Below are positions 44,008-57,169 of a DNA stretch of 64,000 bases, in pieces. Under the pieces are notes generated by a model. That model worked only from the letters and a program-made list of their open reading frames with translations. It had not been told where the DNA came from and ran no database searches. Position 1 is the first letter of the stretch, and every line of letters starts with the position of its first letter. Both the position numbers and the translations under genes were made by a program. The DNA is from Okapia johnstoni (Eukaryota > Chordata > Mammalia > Artiodactyla > Giraffidae): assembly GCA_024291935.2 (NCBI GenBank), contig CM044306.1, positions 21,771,001-21,835,000 on the forward strand, given 5' to 3'.

Positions 44008-45847
44008 GTGTGCGCCTGGGGCGGGGGGGGGGCGGGTGCTGGGGTCCCGTGAGGAAGACTATTTCCGCTCTCCTGCCCCGGAAAATTCGCTCCGCACCGA
44101 ATCTCCTCTCTCGCCTGGCGCCGTCACCCACTGGCCTCTGGGGCTGCCACACTTCTCTCCCGTTTCTCGCCACCCGAAAGCTCAGTGCAGCCCGGCTTCC
44201 CTTGTCCTCCCGGCTGGTCGCCTCCTGCGTCTTCCACTCGCGGGGCCCGGCGGAGGATTAGCTCTGGCGCCCTAATTCCCCCTCCCCCCAATATCACTCA
44301 GCTTTCCATTCTTTACACAACCCTTGGCTTGCCTCCTTTCACCCGGCAGAAAAAGCATCACAGCTGCGATCGACCGGAGGGACCTCGTTTCTTTTCTTTC
44401 TGCCGCTTTATTCTTGAAGCGAGGGGGAAATTATGGGCCCGGGGCTTTTTCTCTGAGTTTGAGAGACTTTGGTTAAACTAGGGGAGTAGGGGTGGTAGAC
44501 TGAGATGATAGAAACGTCCACGGGTTTTCGGTGCTGTGTGGTCTGGGTATTGTTCTGGCACTTCCTCTTCTTTCCCGTGTGGTCTGTACTTCTGTAGCTC
44601 CTTGTTTCTGGGAACTCTTAGGTATGTACAGGCTTTGAGATTGGGACGAAGGTCTGAGAGACTTAAGGAAGTCCATTCAAGTCCCTTTGTCTCTAAGAAC
44701 TTCTCCTCTGACTCGAGAGGTTTATAGTAATGGAATTATGGAATGGATGAGGAAATAAAACATTTGAAAGCATCTTTAGGGAGTAGGCAGTGTTGGGAAA
44801 TGATTCCTTTGGGAAGTGAAGTATTGTAACTACAGGTGAATTACTGTATAGTAATATACGGGGAGGTTTGTTGGGGGGACAAGAAAGGAAAAGAAACAAC
44901 AGCAAGAAGAGTAAATGTTACCTGGCCTTTTTTGACAGAGTCAGGCTGACCTGGAATCACTCACATTCAGTGTACATCTCACCTGATGTTTTCTTCATTT
45001 TCATTTGAAGGATGAAATTGTAAGACAGGGAGACGAAAGTTTCAGGAAACTTGCCAACCAAGCGTATAGGATGAAATCGTTACCTAAGGGTCTTCAGTTT
45101 AATCTTTTCTTTGATTTCTTTTTATGCTTATGGAGAAAATATTTTAATTTACCCACAAAGGTCAAGACAGGAAGTGTTTGGGTAGAGTTTAAATTCAGAG
45201 ATACAACATTACTACAACGCCAGGAGTGGAGAAAATCAAGGAATTGGTCTCTTTAGAGTTAGTCATGGGAAGATACTATTACAGTAGGTTATGTTTGTGT
45301 TTACTTTAATAGAACTTGATGTTGCCCTGATGTAGAGAGACGCAGAAAGCTTAATTTGTGATGGTTTCATATTCATTACTACTCTACAAGTCCAGACTGT
45401 CATTAGAATTACCAAATAGACATTTAACAGTTAACAGAAATCTTCAAAGGGAAACCCAAATACTGAAGAATTGAGTGGAGGATAGCCTTTTGCCCTTGCA
45501 GTCAGCTCTTTACCATATTGCTGTTCACTTTTAGGTTGTGTAAGTAATTGGAAAGAGTTCTTTTGTAGTTTGTGCTTTAAAATTGTATTGTTATATCCTG
45601 TTTTTATACTTATATTTTAATTTGTAGTTTATCTGTACTGGTGGTTCTGAAGTAATAAGAAAATGTATTGCTTTATTAAGCATATCTCTGCGTTGAATGG
45701 TATTAACTGGGAACCAAAGTTTTCTGAAAATGTCTGAGAAGAACAATAAGAATGAGGGAGGGAACACCGCTCCTTCTACAGTGTTTGTGATTAAAATGTT
45801 TATTTGTAAACAAAAAGCTACTCTTAACTATGATGTGAAGTGTTCAT

Positions 45848-45896
45848 TTTTGTTGTTCAGTCTCCAAGTCAGTGTCTGACACTTCATGACCCCATG
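45848..45896 (-). mobile_element. 49-bp BovB/Bov-A end with target-site duplication
   Basis: Only the terminal TTGTTGTTCAGTCTCCAAG to ATGACCCCATG part is present, flanked by the perfect 11-bp duplication GAAGTGTTCAT (45837-45847 and 45897-45907). Confidence 0.85.
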
Positions 45897-46794
45897 GAAG
45901 TGTTCATGCTGGAATACTAATGAGAAGGGACTGCAGATGATATGTGTTAATGGTTTTCATTATATGAGTATTTTTTAAAATCATGTACCCTTTAATGACC
46001 TAATTCACAAGTAATAAAACAGTAAACTATTTGGTCTCTCATGAAATAATACACTTATTGCTAATTCATTGAAAACATTTTAAATATTTACTTTCAGTGG
46101 ATAAAAGATGTAGATAAGATAAGCAGGCTTTCCATATCTAAAAATTTACATCACATTTTTTTAATTCTCAAAATCTCAGAAGGTTTTTAAAAGACTGATA
46201 ATTTTATGATTGGAAGTAGGTAGCTTTGAGGATTTTTCTGAGTGTAGGAAATTTCTATAGCAAATATGTAACAACTAATTTCAAGTTAGTTATGGTTAAT
46301 ACAAAAAATGAAAGATTATTTTCTTTTGCTTGGCCACTTTTTTGGGAGGATAACTAAAACTTTTTTGTTTAATAATTTAAAGTCTTTTTATAGGGAATAT
46401 TCTTGTGTATTATGCTTTTGGATGCTGTAAGTGCTGGCCACACACTTTAAATCTCACACTCAGGTACAACGGTAAAAAGCAAAACAAAGTATTTTTTTAA
46501 GTTAAATTAGGGGAGAAGAGTACCTATTAGGCAGCTGTATAGCATCCTGTGAAATAGCCAAGTAGATGACTGTTGGACAAAAGAGTTTAAAAAAAGATGT
46601 GCAGATGAGAAAATTGTTTTTTGTTGTATCACTTTGGCATTAGATCTACATAGTAATAACCCTTAAAAGTTAAAGTAATGTATACTAAATTGTTTTACTC
46701 TTTTAATTGAAACTCATTCAAATACTCGTATGTTACTTGTAGTACACTTCGTTTTGTGGCAACTTTTGATAATTTCCTTTCAAATTTAAAAATG

Positions 46795-46945
46795 ATTGTT
46801 CAATGTGTCCTGTATGTCAGGTGCACTGAGCTAGATGTTTTACCTCTGTTACTTCTGATTTCACAATTCTGTTTTGAGGGCCTGACAAGTATTCAAGTTG
46901 CACAGCTAGTACATTGGGAAGCCAAGATTCCGATCTGCATTTTTT
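46795..46945 (-). mobile_element. MIR-like fragment
   Basis: Antisense MIR cues: CAGGTGCACTGAGCTAGATG, CACAATTCTGTTTTGAGG, GTTGCACAGCTAGTACATTGGG. Confidence 0.55.
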
Positions 46946-47319
46946 TTTTTCCTCCACTCTATCATTCTGGTCTGTTTTTAGCATTACATAGCATAAAAGC
47001 TCATAAAATGTGAAAAAGAGCTTTTCTAAAGTTCTTTATCCCACATGTTTTATTTTGCTTTTGCTATTGAGAGAATATAGCTGTCCTTCATATTAAGTAC
47101 TGTAACTAGTACTATCTTAACATAGTGACATTAATGACAGACACGTGTCAGGCTAGCCCTTGAATCCAAGTTTAGATTATTTTCAGTTAAGCCTCTCCAC
47201 TTTGTCATACTCTTAGTTAGCTCCATTATAAGAATGTAGTACTATTGGAGGAAAAATTCCATCTTATTTGGGTTTATTAAAAAGTATAACCTAAGAAAAG
47301 TATAGTAGTAACATTCACT

Positions 47320-47405
47320 GACATTCTCATACTATTTTACAGTTTAATCAGTGCCTGGAGAAGTTAAGACTCACATAGTTAGGCAGTGATAAGTTCCAGT
47401 TTGGG
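47320..47405 (-). mobile_element. MIR-like fragment
   Basis: Short antisense MIR cue: TATTTTACAGTTTAATC, GAAGTTAAGACTCACATAG. Confidence 0.4.
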
Positions 47406-47549
47406 TATTTTGAATCTGGGCATTTTTTTTTTTTTTCATTATGCATTGCTGCTGCTCTGATAAATCTGTAACACTGAAGTTTGTTTGATTAGGTTGTAAT
47501 ATTTCTTTACCTGCTTCATTTTATTGCTTCAGTTTGTCCAAAAAATAAA

Positions 47550-47770
47550 CTGTTTTGTGGCAGAAAGAACATACTGCATTGGGAGTTAACAGAACTTGAT
47601 TTAGTTAATCTTGATTTTTTTAGTTAGTCTTGATTTTTGTCAACCAACTGACTATAGCTTTGGTCATCTCTTTTCACTTCTCTGGTTTGGTCATTTACCT
47701 CTTCTGTAAGAAAAAGGAGTTAAAATCAATTACTAAGGTTCCTTTTATTCCAGATCCTATGAATCTAATT
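47550..47770 (+). mobile_element. MIR-like fragment
   Basis: Sense MIR-like order: GGCAGAAAGAACATACTGC, then CACTTCTCTGGTTTGG, then ACCTCTTCTGTAAGAAAAAGG. Diverged. Confidence 0.45.
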
Positions 47771-50639
47771 TTTTATTAAAAGCTGACCTTGGTCGTTTCT
47801 TCTGAAATAGCCACTCCAGTATTTGTTAAAGTTTGTAGGCTCAGTCACACAGTTTAGTTAAGACTTCAGTAATGACCCTTTTTTCCCTTAAGGTTTTATC
47901 TTCTAATCTAAAGAACGTTCTGCATAGTAAATAACCGTATTTTCCAAGTTGGTACATGTGGAAAATGTTATATATATTTTCCAGTGGGTGAGAGTCGTTT
48001 GTTTCACTCTATCTGAAAGGCGTTGCAATGGGAGAAGAACTAGTAAAAGTAAGGAATTTTGTTTTTAACACTTTAGAGATTGGTTTGAAAGCAATTACCT
48101 ATTACCTAACATTACTATAGAAAATGCAAATTAGAAGTGTGCTTTTTAGGCTCATTCAGACAATCGGTTCTTTTTTGAATAGTGTTACTGATGTTTCTTT
48201 ATTTTACAATCATAGGTCCTTTTGAAGCACAGTACATTGTGTCATGTACTTATATTGTATTCACTCATTACTTAAAAATAAACATCCTTTTGTATCTTGC
48301 TACAGTATACATAAGATAAACAGCTAGGTACTGGAAGTTATGCTTAATCTATTAAGTCATTAAATTTTTTTAACTTGGCAGAAACTTTACAAAATGTATT
48401 GTTGATATTTAAGTCCTAAGTTATAAGATGTAATCTATTTCTACATGAAAGATTTTCCTTCATTAAAGCAGTATTTCTGTTAGAAGTATCCACACTTTTA
48501 AAGTCATGTCTTCATGTTCTAAGCCATTTGTCAGTTTTTAGCTGTTGGTGTTGTTTTTTAATCTTAATTTTAAAAATCCTTCTATTTTCATCTTCAGAGT
48601 TGTATCTTTTCAAATTTTGGTATCATTTTTCTTGAAGATTAATGAGTACTTTTTTTATTCCTAGCCCTCAGATTACTGTTTCTCAACTGGTGACAGATTG
48701 GAAACTAAATTAAAAATTTCAGTAATCTAACTAGTACTGTGGTTTTGCAAGGGTATTTTTAGATGTCCAAAATAAAATATTCCGTTACACTAGGAAAATC
48801 CAAGGGAGGGAGGAAGAAGAAAGAATGCCCTTAAACTGACCAAATTTAGCTGCTTGTGCATAGTTGCCTTTACACTGTTTTCCTATTTAATATCCCAGAA
48901 TTCATAAATTCTTAGATCAGACCCCCACCCAAAAATCGCCTTAGAAAAATGAAGGCATCCAACTGTGGTTTGTTTTTTTTTCCAGCTGGTGGTTTTATAT
49001 CTTAATGCACTTGGACTCATTTGATAAAAAGATGTTAACTTAATAGTAGCCACTAACAGTAGGTGGTAGTATTGAACTACGCAGTAGTATTTGTGCTTGA
49101 TTCATGTTGCTTAATTATATAACTTTAAAAAATATATGTATTTAAATGTAAAAAATCCAAAACAGATTTGCATTAACTCTTGAAGACTTATTTCTGTTAA
49201 AAGAGTGGCATTGCTGGCTAGTTATTTTCAGCACATATCAAATAACTATTTAGCAGGCATGTGATTTGAAGCTATAGGTAAGTAACCTCTTTACTCCCTA
49301 ATCATATTTCCTCTAATTTGATTTTATGATATTTTGTTGTCTTTATTAAGCCTCATATTTGACAGTTGTAATCAGGTGGAAATACAATTAATTTAATCCG
49401 TTTTGCTGTCTTTTAAGTTTCTATGAAGTAAACGTCACCTGTTGACACATAGTAGACAAAGATTTAGTCACTTATGAAACAGATATTGGCTGTGTCTTCT
49501 GTCATTTTTGTCCTTGATTCCAGGAATTTCTAGTAAAAACTGAAAAAGGGAAATAGAACACTGTGAAAGTAAATAGTATATTGATTGATCTTATGCGTTA
49601 CTTTGGTGCTAAGACACAAGTCATATCTAATAACGAGGTGAAGATAGGCAATATATCAAATGCCTGCCCAATTTTATATTATCAAATGTACCACCTGTTA
49701 TGATATTTGCTGGTGAGTGAAACTTTCTGATCAACCAAAGGATGCAGGCAGATATAATTTCACAATCACTTAAAAGTAAAAAATGGAAAAGCATTCTCAG
49801 TTTTTTACTTGTAATTTGCAGTAGTAAGAATATGCCATAGGCATGGCTATTCTGAGTGTCTGAGTTTGTTTTACTGTATGCAGAATGAGAGAATTTATGT
49901 GACAGGAGGGACAGGCAAAAAGAAAGCAGTAAAATTTCTAGATTAGGGCAGGTTTTTAAATGTAGAGTACCTTTTGTTTTATGCTTCCCTCCAGGGAAGG
50001 TCATTGCCAACTGCTTTTATTCTGAATTGCAGTTACCAACAAAGAGCCAGGTTTGTTTTATTTTTTGTCTTTTTTGCTTTGTTCAGATGGGTGGGGTGAA
50101 GAAAAAGAGAAGAGATTTACAGTTCCTTGAAAATTAACAATGTAATGTTAAGTATAAATGTTAGTTAGCTACAGTTCTTTGTTGGAATATATTATCCTTT
50201 TTTTGTCATCTTATTTTTTGAGCCAGATCATCTATATATTTTAATGTTCTAATTTTGAAATTAATTTGAGTAAGGAGAGAAGGAAAACATTAAGATGACA
50301 TCTTTAGGGTTTTATAGAAAGGAATAATTTCTTAATTAGTAAACACATGCGTAAGTATTTTATATACACATATACATGTGTATCTGTGTGCCTGAGGGTA
50401 AATTCTCTCTCTGGACGTCCATTGTCTCAACTCTAAGTTTCCTTCCAGCATGGAAATTGTATGATTCTAAGTAAATCCCCCAGGTTGCTGTGAGTTGGAG
50501 ATTAGATATTCAGTTTATTGCCAGTGTTCTTACATTTGTTTATAACTGCTATTTTAGTAAACACAAAACAGCCTTTGTGACCTGACCCTATGTTTTTTTA
50601 TTTATTAAATAGTATTATATATAAATATTCTTTATTTTA

Positions 50640-50982
50640 TATACACTTTATTTAATTTTTGACTGTGCTGAGTCTTGGTTGCTGCATGGGTTTTTCTCTA
50701 GTTGCGGCCAGCAGGGGCTACTCTCTAGTTGCAATGTGGGCTTCTCATTGCAGTGGCTTCTCTTGGCTATGGAGCATGGACTTTAGGGCATGGGCTTCAG
50801 CAGTCTCAGCACGTGGGCTCAGTAGTTGCGGCTCCTAGACTCTAGAGCACAGGCTTAATAGTTGTGTCACTGGGGCTTGGTTGCTCTGGAGCATGTGGGA
50901 TCTTCTCAGATCAGGGATTCAAACACGTGCCTCCTGCATTGGCAGGTGGATTCTTTATCACTGAGTCACCAGGGAAGCCCCT
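50640..50982 (-). mobile_element. CHR-type SINE, long form
   Basis: Minus strand, about 340 bp: TTTTTGACTGTGCTGAGTCTTGG, CTCTAGTTGCGGCCAGC, CATTGCAGTGGCTTCTCTTG, TGGAGCATGTGGGATCTTC, ending GAGTCACCAGGGAAGCCCC. Confidence 0.88.
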
Positions 50983-51025
50983 CATGTATACCGTATATGC
51001 ATGTATATCTGTATACAGATATGGT

Positions 51026-52400
51026 TGTCGTTCAGTCGCCAAGTTGTGTCTGACTCCATTTCCCGGAGCTTGTCCAAGTTCATGTCCAGTGAATTGGTAT
51101 ACCATCCAACCATCTCATCCTCTGTCGCCCTCTTCTCCTCTGCCTTCAATCTTTCCCATTTTCAGGGTCTTTTCCATTGAATCAGCTGTCTGCCTTAGGT
51201 GGCCAATGTATTGAAGCTTCAGCTTTAGCATTAGTCCTTCCAAAGAGTGTTCAGGGTTGATTCCTTTAAGATTGACTGGTTTGATCTCCTTGTTTTCCAA
51301 GGGACTCGCAAGAGTCTTCTTGAGCACCACAGTTCGAAAGCATCAACTCTTGTTCACTCTGCCTTCTTTATTGTCCAGCTTTCACATCCGTACATGACTA
51401 CTGGAAAGGTCATAGCCTTGACTATATGGACCTTTGTCGGCAAAGTGATATCTTTGCTTTTTAACACACTGTCTGGGTTTGTCATAGCTTTCCTGCCAAG
51501 AAGCATTCATCTTCTAATTTCATGGCTGCAGTCACCATCCACAGTGATTTTATAGCCCAAGAAGAGGAAATCTGTTGCTGCTTCCACCTCTTCCCCTTCT
51601 ATTTACCATGAAGTGATGGGACCGGATGCCATGATCTTAGTTTTTTGAATGCTTTGTTTTAAGCTGACTTTTTCACTCTCCTTCTTCACCCTCATCAAGA
51701 GACTCTTTAGTTCTTTTTTGCTTTCTGCCATTAGAGTGGTATCATCTGCATATCTGAGGTTGATATTTCTCCTGGCAGTCTTGATTCCAGCTTGTTTGTG
51801 CTTCATCGAGCCCAGCATTTTGCATGATGTGCTCTGCATATAAGTTAAATAAACAGGGTGACAATAAACAGCCTTGTCGTACTCCTTTCTCAATCCTGAA
51901 CCAGTTAGTTGTTCCATACAGGGTTCTAACTGTTGCTTCTTGACCCGCATACAGGTTTCTCAGGAGACAGGTAAGATGGTCTGGTATTCCCATCTGTTTA
52001 AGAGTTTCCACAGTTTGTTATGATCCACACAGTCAAAGGCTTTAGCGTAGTCAGTGAAACAGAGGTAGATGTTTTTCTGGAATTCTCTTGCTTTCTGTAT
52101 GATCCAGCGAATGTTGGCAATTTGATCTCTGGTTCCTGTGCCTTTTCTAAACCCAGCTTGAACATCTGAAAGTTCTCAGTTCACATAATGCTGAAGCCTA
52201 GCTTGGAGGATTTTGAGCATAACCTTACTAGCATAGGAAATGAGTATAATTGTCCAGTGGTTTGAACATTCTTTAGTACTGCCCTTCTTGAGAATTGGGA
52301 TGAGGTTTGACCTTTTCCAGTCATGTGGCCATTGCTGAGTTTTCCAAATTTGCTGACATATTGAGTGTAGCACTTTAATAGCATCAGTATGTTATATCTG
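51026..52400 (-). mobile_element. BovB LINE, 1.4 kb, 5'-truncated and broken
   Basis: Minus-strand BovB covering the RT core to the 3' end. Frames open in pieces: 51330-51115, 51950-51603, 52011-51742 (contains RQGCLLSPCLFNLYAEHIM, an RT motif) and 52373-52176. Frameshifts and a small 3' deletion near 51055 make it non-functional. Confidence 0.92.
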
Positions 52401-52534
52401 TCTGAATGATTTTTGCCAAGGAGTGAGGAATAGGTATAATGATTGTGTGATATCCTGGAGTTTAGTGTGTTACGATTCAGTTTTTAATATTTTTGGAATT
52501 TATATATTTGTATAAAGAGAACCTATTTAAAAGC

Positions 52535-53000
52535 ATTATCTTTAAAGTCTGAGTTTGTACCCTGGCTTTGCCAGTTACCATCTGTATGACATTAGTGTGC
52601 GTGTGTGCTTGGTTGCTCAGTTGTGTCTGACTCTTTGTGACCCTGTGAACTGTGTCTCACCAGGCTCCTCTGTCCATGGGATTCTCCAGGCAAGATGACT
52701 GGAGTGGGTTGCCGTTTTCTCCTCCAGGGGATCTTCTCGACCCAGAGATCAAACCTGGGTCTCCTGCATTGGCAGGCGCATTCTTTACCACTGAGCCATG
52801 TGGGAAGCCCTGTATGACCTAAGACAAGTCATTTAATCTCTCAAAGTCTCGAATTTTCAATATCTAAAAAATGGGTATAAAGCCTACTACACTGGATTAT
52901 AAAGATTAAATTCTATGATGTTTTTATAACATTGAGCAAACATTGTACATGGTCTGTTGTATGATAAAGGCTCAATAAATGATGCCCATTATTATATTAC
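52535..53000 (+). mobile_element. MIR SINE split by a Bov-tA
   Basis: MIR in sense in two halves. 52535-52590 (GTCTGAGTTTGTACCCTGGCTTTGCCAG) and 52810-53000 (GACAAGTCATTTAATCTCTC, AATATCTAAAAAATGGG, AAAGGCTCAATAAATGATG) join across the SINE. Confidence 0.75.
52591..52809 (-). mobile_element. Bov-tA SINE inside MIR, with target-site duplication
   Basis: Minus-strand Bov-tA flanked by CTGTATGAC (52582-52590 and 52810-52818). The duplicated target lies in the MIR. Confidence 0.92.
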
Positions 53001-54133
53001 TTTCTGGAGTGAAAGTGGTTTTGAGTAGACTTTTCGTAAATCATTGTTTTAAATGCTCTAAAGGAATATACTATTTAAGGGAAAAAGTATTATAAAGAAA
53101 AGAATGTAATTAATGACTTCTTTTCATCTGATTCAGTTTTATACGTTGGGTTTATTGGACAGGAACACCTATGAATTGTAATCAGTATAACTGAACAGTA
53201 ATAATTTGATGATGTTTATATGGAGTTTATACTGTAACCATTATTGTGTTCACTGTTAAGCAGATGTGGGTAAATGTCTCCTGAGATGAGAATCTGGAAC
53301 CAAATTGTAAGTTGACATTTAAGACAGTCAGCTTTTACCCCAGAAAATGGTCATTCTTCCTTTTCTGGCTTGTAGAAAATAAAGCTGTGGCATGACTGAA
53401 CATGGACAAGTAAGTAGAGATGCATTTATTTATTTATTTTTAAGAGCACTGCGTTACAAATACCCTTTCCCTACACTCATCCTTATCAGTTTTTTTGAAA
53501 GTTATTTACATGCCTTCATGTAAAGACTCTTCTGTTGCAAAAATCACATCATAGCTTGTTTCTGCAGCCCATTTGTAGGAAGGAAACCTGATATATTTTG
53601 GAAGTGTCCTTGGATAAGTTGAAGCATTTATTTAATAATGTTACTTTCCTAACACATTATCATGAATGGTAACTTCAGGAAGATAAGGGACTTAGTATGC
53701 AGTATTCTTAGTCACAGCTGGCTGGACTTATACAAAAGCAGCTTCCCAAATTAGATCTACACAACAACAAAAAATGCAGTTTTACCGAGGTCAACACATT
53801 CCTTAAGAAAGAATAATTGTATTTAGATTATTTGCCTCAAAAGGTGGATTAAAGGCCCTAAATGATATAAATTTCATCTGAGCACATCAGTTTCTGGTCC
53901 AGACAGAAAAATTTGGCCTAAATATAGGAGTCAAGAACTCAAGGGACCTCCTGTTTGCACTACTGTAAACTCACACTGCACACTGGGGAAAACTGCTTAC
54001 TTCTCTGTCTTTACAGCTCTTAAATAATGTTTCCAGTATCTATTTCCCTACCTTATTACAAACTGGATCAATACAGTGTTTTATGCCCGTTATACCTCTA
54101 TTGAAACAAAAAAGATTAAACCTAAAACTCTTA

Positions 54134-54399
54134 TTTTTAAAAAATAAAAATTATTTTTGGCTGTGGTGGGTCTTCCTTGTTGCACAAGCTTTTCTCTAGT
54201 TGCAGCGAGCAGGGGCTACTCTCTAGTTGTGATGTGCAGGCTCAGTAGTTGTGGTTCCTGGGCTCTAGAGCACAGGCTGGATAGTTGTGGCATATGAGCT
54301 TAGTTGCTCCTCAGCCTGTAGATCTTCTGGACCAGGGATTGAACCTGTGTCTCCTTTATTTGCAGAGGGATTCTTTACCACTGAGCCACCAGGGAAGCC
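54134..54399 (-). mobile_element. CHR-type SINE with target-site duplication
   Basis: Minus strand, flanked by the perfect 13-bp duplication CCTAAAACTCTTA (54121-54133 and 54400-54412). Confidence 0.93.
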
Positions 54400-55289
54400 C
54401 CTAAAACTCTTACTTTTTAATAATACTCCATGACTTAAATGGACAGCATTAAGGAGGAATAAATGAAACTGGATTTAATTTATGGCAACCGAATTGCACA
54501 GTAGAGGTAAATAAGTAGCAACCTTAATTAGACATTTAGACTCACCAGTGAAGTTTTTTGTACAGTACTAATCCCTTGAAAGAATACAAAGTTAATTTGT
54601 ATTTACAACTTGAACTCCACAGGGAAATCAGTTTATGTACCATGGATTTGCCATCATAAAACCAATAGCTCTTTTCAGGTTTCTGTCCTGTCTTAGGTAT
54701 GTTAGCCCTAGAAGCAAGAGCAATAACTAATGTATAGCACTTAAAATACAGTTACTTTACAACTTGTACATTTTATAACTGAAATATATTCAGTTATACT
54801 AATAAAACTATCATACCATGCTACAGCCTCTCAAACTACCAAGAACAAATATATCTGGGAACTCAGCAAAGCTAATCTGACCTTGTCTGGGGCACAGAAA
54901 TTCTCAGTCTAGAAAACCAGGGCATGCTGTTGGTAGGAGTTCAGTTCTGTTTAAGTTTTATTTAGCATTAGTATGTGTTAAATACTGATAGGTGTTAGAA
55001 ATGCAAAGCTGCTCCAAAACATTGTCTCTTCCTCAGGGAGTTTGTAATCTACATAGGAAGAAAACTGCATGAGAAAAATAATTTAGTGGGTTCTGGCAGT
55101 GATAGCTATATGGGAGAGTTATAAGAAACAGTTTCATTTCTTGGGAAACAAAGCAGTAGGATTACTAAAGAGAGAGCTAGTCAGAGTAACTACTCTTCTC
55201 TAAAGCTGGACATTTCTCAGAAATTTAAGCAGAAATTAATCAAGGTTAGAAGGAGAGTGGACATGGGGAGAGGGGAGGAGAGGATGAGA

Positions 55290-55552
55290 TGTGTGGAGAA
55301 AGAAACATGGAAACTGCCATTACCGTATGTAAAATAGATAGCCAATGGGAATTTGCTGTATGTCTCAGGCAGCTCAGAGAGCTCTGTATCAACCTAGAGG
55401 GGTGGGATGGGGAGGGAGATGGGAGAGAAGTTCAAGAGGGAGGGGACATATGTATACCTATGGCTGATTCATGTTGATGTTTGACAGAAAACAACAAGAT
55501 TCTGTAAAGCAGTTATCCTTCAATTAAAAAATTAATACATTTAAAAAAATGA
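55290..55552 (+). mobile_element. Ruminant L1 3' end
   Basis: Plus-strand L1 3' UTR: GGAATTTGCTGTATGTCTCAGG, GGGTGGGATGGGGAGGGAG, CTATGGCTGATTCATGTTGATG, GTAAAGCAGTTATCCTTCAATT. Confidence 0.88.
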
Positions 55553-55769
55553 AAAGTAGTAACAGGAAAATAACACTTCCACCAGTAGTTCCAGGAATTC
55601 ATTATATAGTAAGTAGTTATACACATACTGTTCCATTTGTTTTTAAGGCAAATAATAAATATTTTTAAGGAATTTATAAATGATTGAAAAATGCTGACCC
55701 TCGTATATGGAGGGCATCCTACTAACCTCCCTTCAGTAGGACAGATATTTTGAACTATCTTAAGTAATA

Positions 55770-55980
55770 GCTTAATACCGTGTTTTACACATTAAAGAAC
55801 ATGTTCCCATTTATGATTTCATTTGAACTTAGAAAAAAATCTTGTATAGTAGGTAGAGGATATTTTTCGCTATTTTATCGATAAGAAAGCAGATACTCTG
55901 AAAGGCTGTCATTTTCCACATTAAATAGCTAAGTATTTAAAAGCCAGAACTTTAATCCTGTTGACTTGAAGTCTCCTATA
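55770..55980 (-). mobile_element. MIR-like fragment
   Basis: Antisense MIR-like cues: TATTTTATCGATAAGAAAGC, then TAAATAGCTAAG, then AAAAGCCAGAACTTTAATCC. Confidence 0.5.
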
Positions 55981-56524
55981 TGTACCTGTAGGGCATGCCA
56001 ACCGAGAATGGGTTGTTTTGAAAAATTTACCCATTGTTAGTTACTCTTTTGATCCATGGCAGGTATTTATAAGATGTTTGGTTAGGATTGATTAACACTT
56101 AAGTTTGTGGCCAAAGAATTGAGCAAAGTTAATTTCATGTGGACTGGAAAGTATGGGCATTGAACCTGTTCTTTGGCTTATTAGCCAGCTTAAATAACTC
56201 TTAAACAACTGTAAACAAATATTCTGTATAAACCTTACCAAGTCGTAAATGCCTTTTAGATATCTATGTAATAAACAATATACCACTGTTGTGTGAAAAA
56301 TAATAAAAATTCAGGATACGATATTTTATGAATAAACAAACATTTCTAGGTCAAAGATCAAGTAGGCTTAATAGAGTAAAAGTTTAATATCAGGAAGAAT
56401 ACTGAGAAACAAAAAGAGTATTTAAATTATTTATTTCAATAATTTGAAATTTGCATTAAAAATAATCCCATTCATAAAGTGCAAGGTGTTCTGGAGTTAT
56501 GGCCAAGATCTTTCTGACCCTTCT

Positions 56525-56734
56525 CCAGGGGAACTTCCTAACCCAGGGATCAAGCCCAGTTCTCCCACATTGCAGGGGGATTCTTTATCAGCTGAGCCAC
56601 CAGGGAAGCCCAAGAATACTGGAGTGGGTAGCCTATCTCTTCTCTAGGGGATCTTCCCAACCCAGGAATCAAACTGGGGTCTCCTGCATTGCAGGTGGCT
56701 TCTTTACCAGCTGAGCTACCAGGAAAGCCCTTTA
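56525..56734 (-). mobile_element. Bov-tA SINE with two tandem tRNA-like heads
   Basis: Minus strand. A first head (CCCAGGGATCAAGCCCAG to GAGCCACCAGGGAAGCCC) is followed at 56611 by part of the body and a second full head (CCCAGGAATCAAACTGGG to GAGCTACCAGGAAAGCCC). The dimer as a whole has one 9-bp duplication, GACCCTTCT (56516-56524 and 56735-56743). Confidence 0.85.
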
Positions 56735-57169
56735 GACCCTTCTAATATCTGTCAAATATATATTCATATGAAATGTGTGATAATTCATTACATTACTTTT
56801 CTAGTCTTGACAGTACTACACACCTACCTAGGATCCAGCTTTATTTTTTTAGGTTTTTACATATTCTAGCTGTTGTCAAGTGACTGGGGACTTGTCAGTA
56901 TTTCTAGTAACAATATTGTTTCAGAGATGAATTAACAGAATGAAAACAACAGGATTCACTTCAGCATTAGGCTGGGAGCCTGGGGAGAATATATGTGCTC
57001 CACGTTATCTTAACTGGAAATAATGTTTTTCTCTTGTGAAATTAGGCCTGGATACACATTCAGGTTGAAGGTGCATAGCCAGCCAAATAGTTTTTGTAAG
57101 TAGTTGTTTTGCTTAATGCCAGTGGTACTAGAAAGGAAATGATCAAATTGAAATCTTAAGTATAATTTA

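Larger units (their letters stand above)
42650..44300 (+). promoter_or_regulatory. FBXL20: FBXL20 CpG island, promoter and 5' UTR
   Basis: CpG-dense, GC-rich block with inverted CCAAT (ATTGG) boxes at about 42633, 42759 and 42787 and GGGCGGG at 42765. It also has (GGC/GCA)-rich tracts at 43070-43125 and 43545-43570. It is TATA-less and probably has several start sites, since two separate splice donors follow (43206 and 44008). Confidence 0.8.

Noticed and set aside
43313..44173. 286-codon open frame on the minus strand across the FBXL20 promoter
   Set aside because: It is antisense to a very GC-rich CpG island where stop codons are rare. There is no recognisable domain, and it overlaps FBXL20 exon 1.
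45005..45256. Open frame of 83 codons after a pyrimidine-rich AG
   Set aside because: It does not match FBXL20 exon 2 or any protein I recognise. Composition is ordinary intron, and there is no convincing donor at its end.
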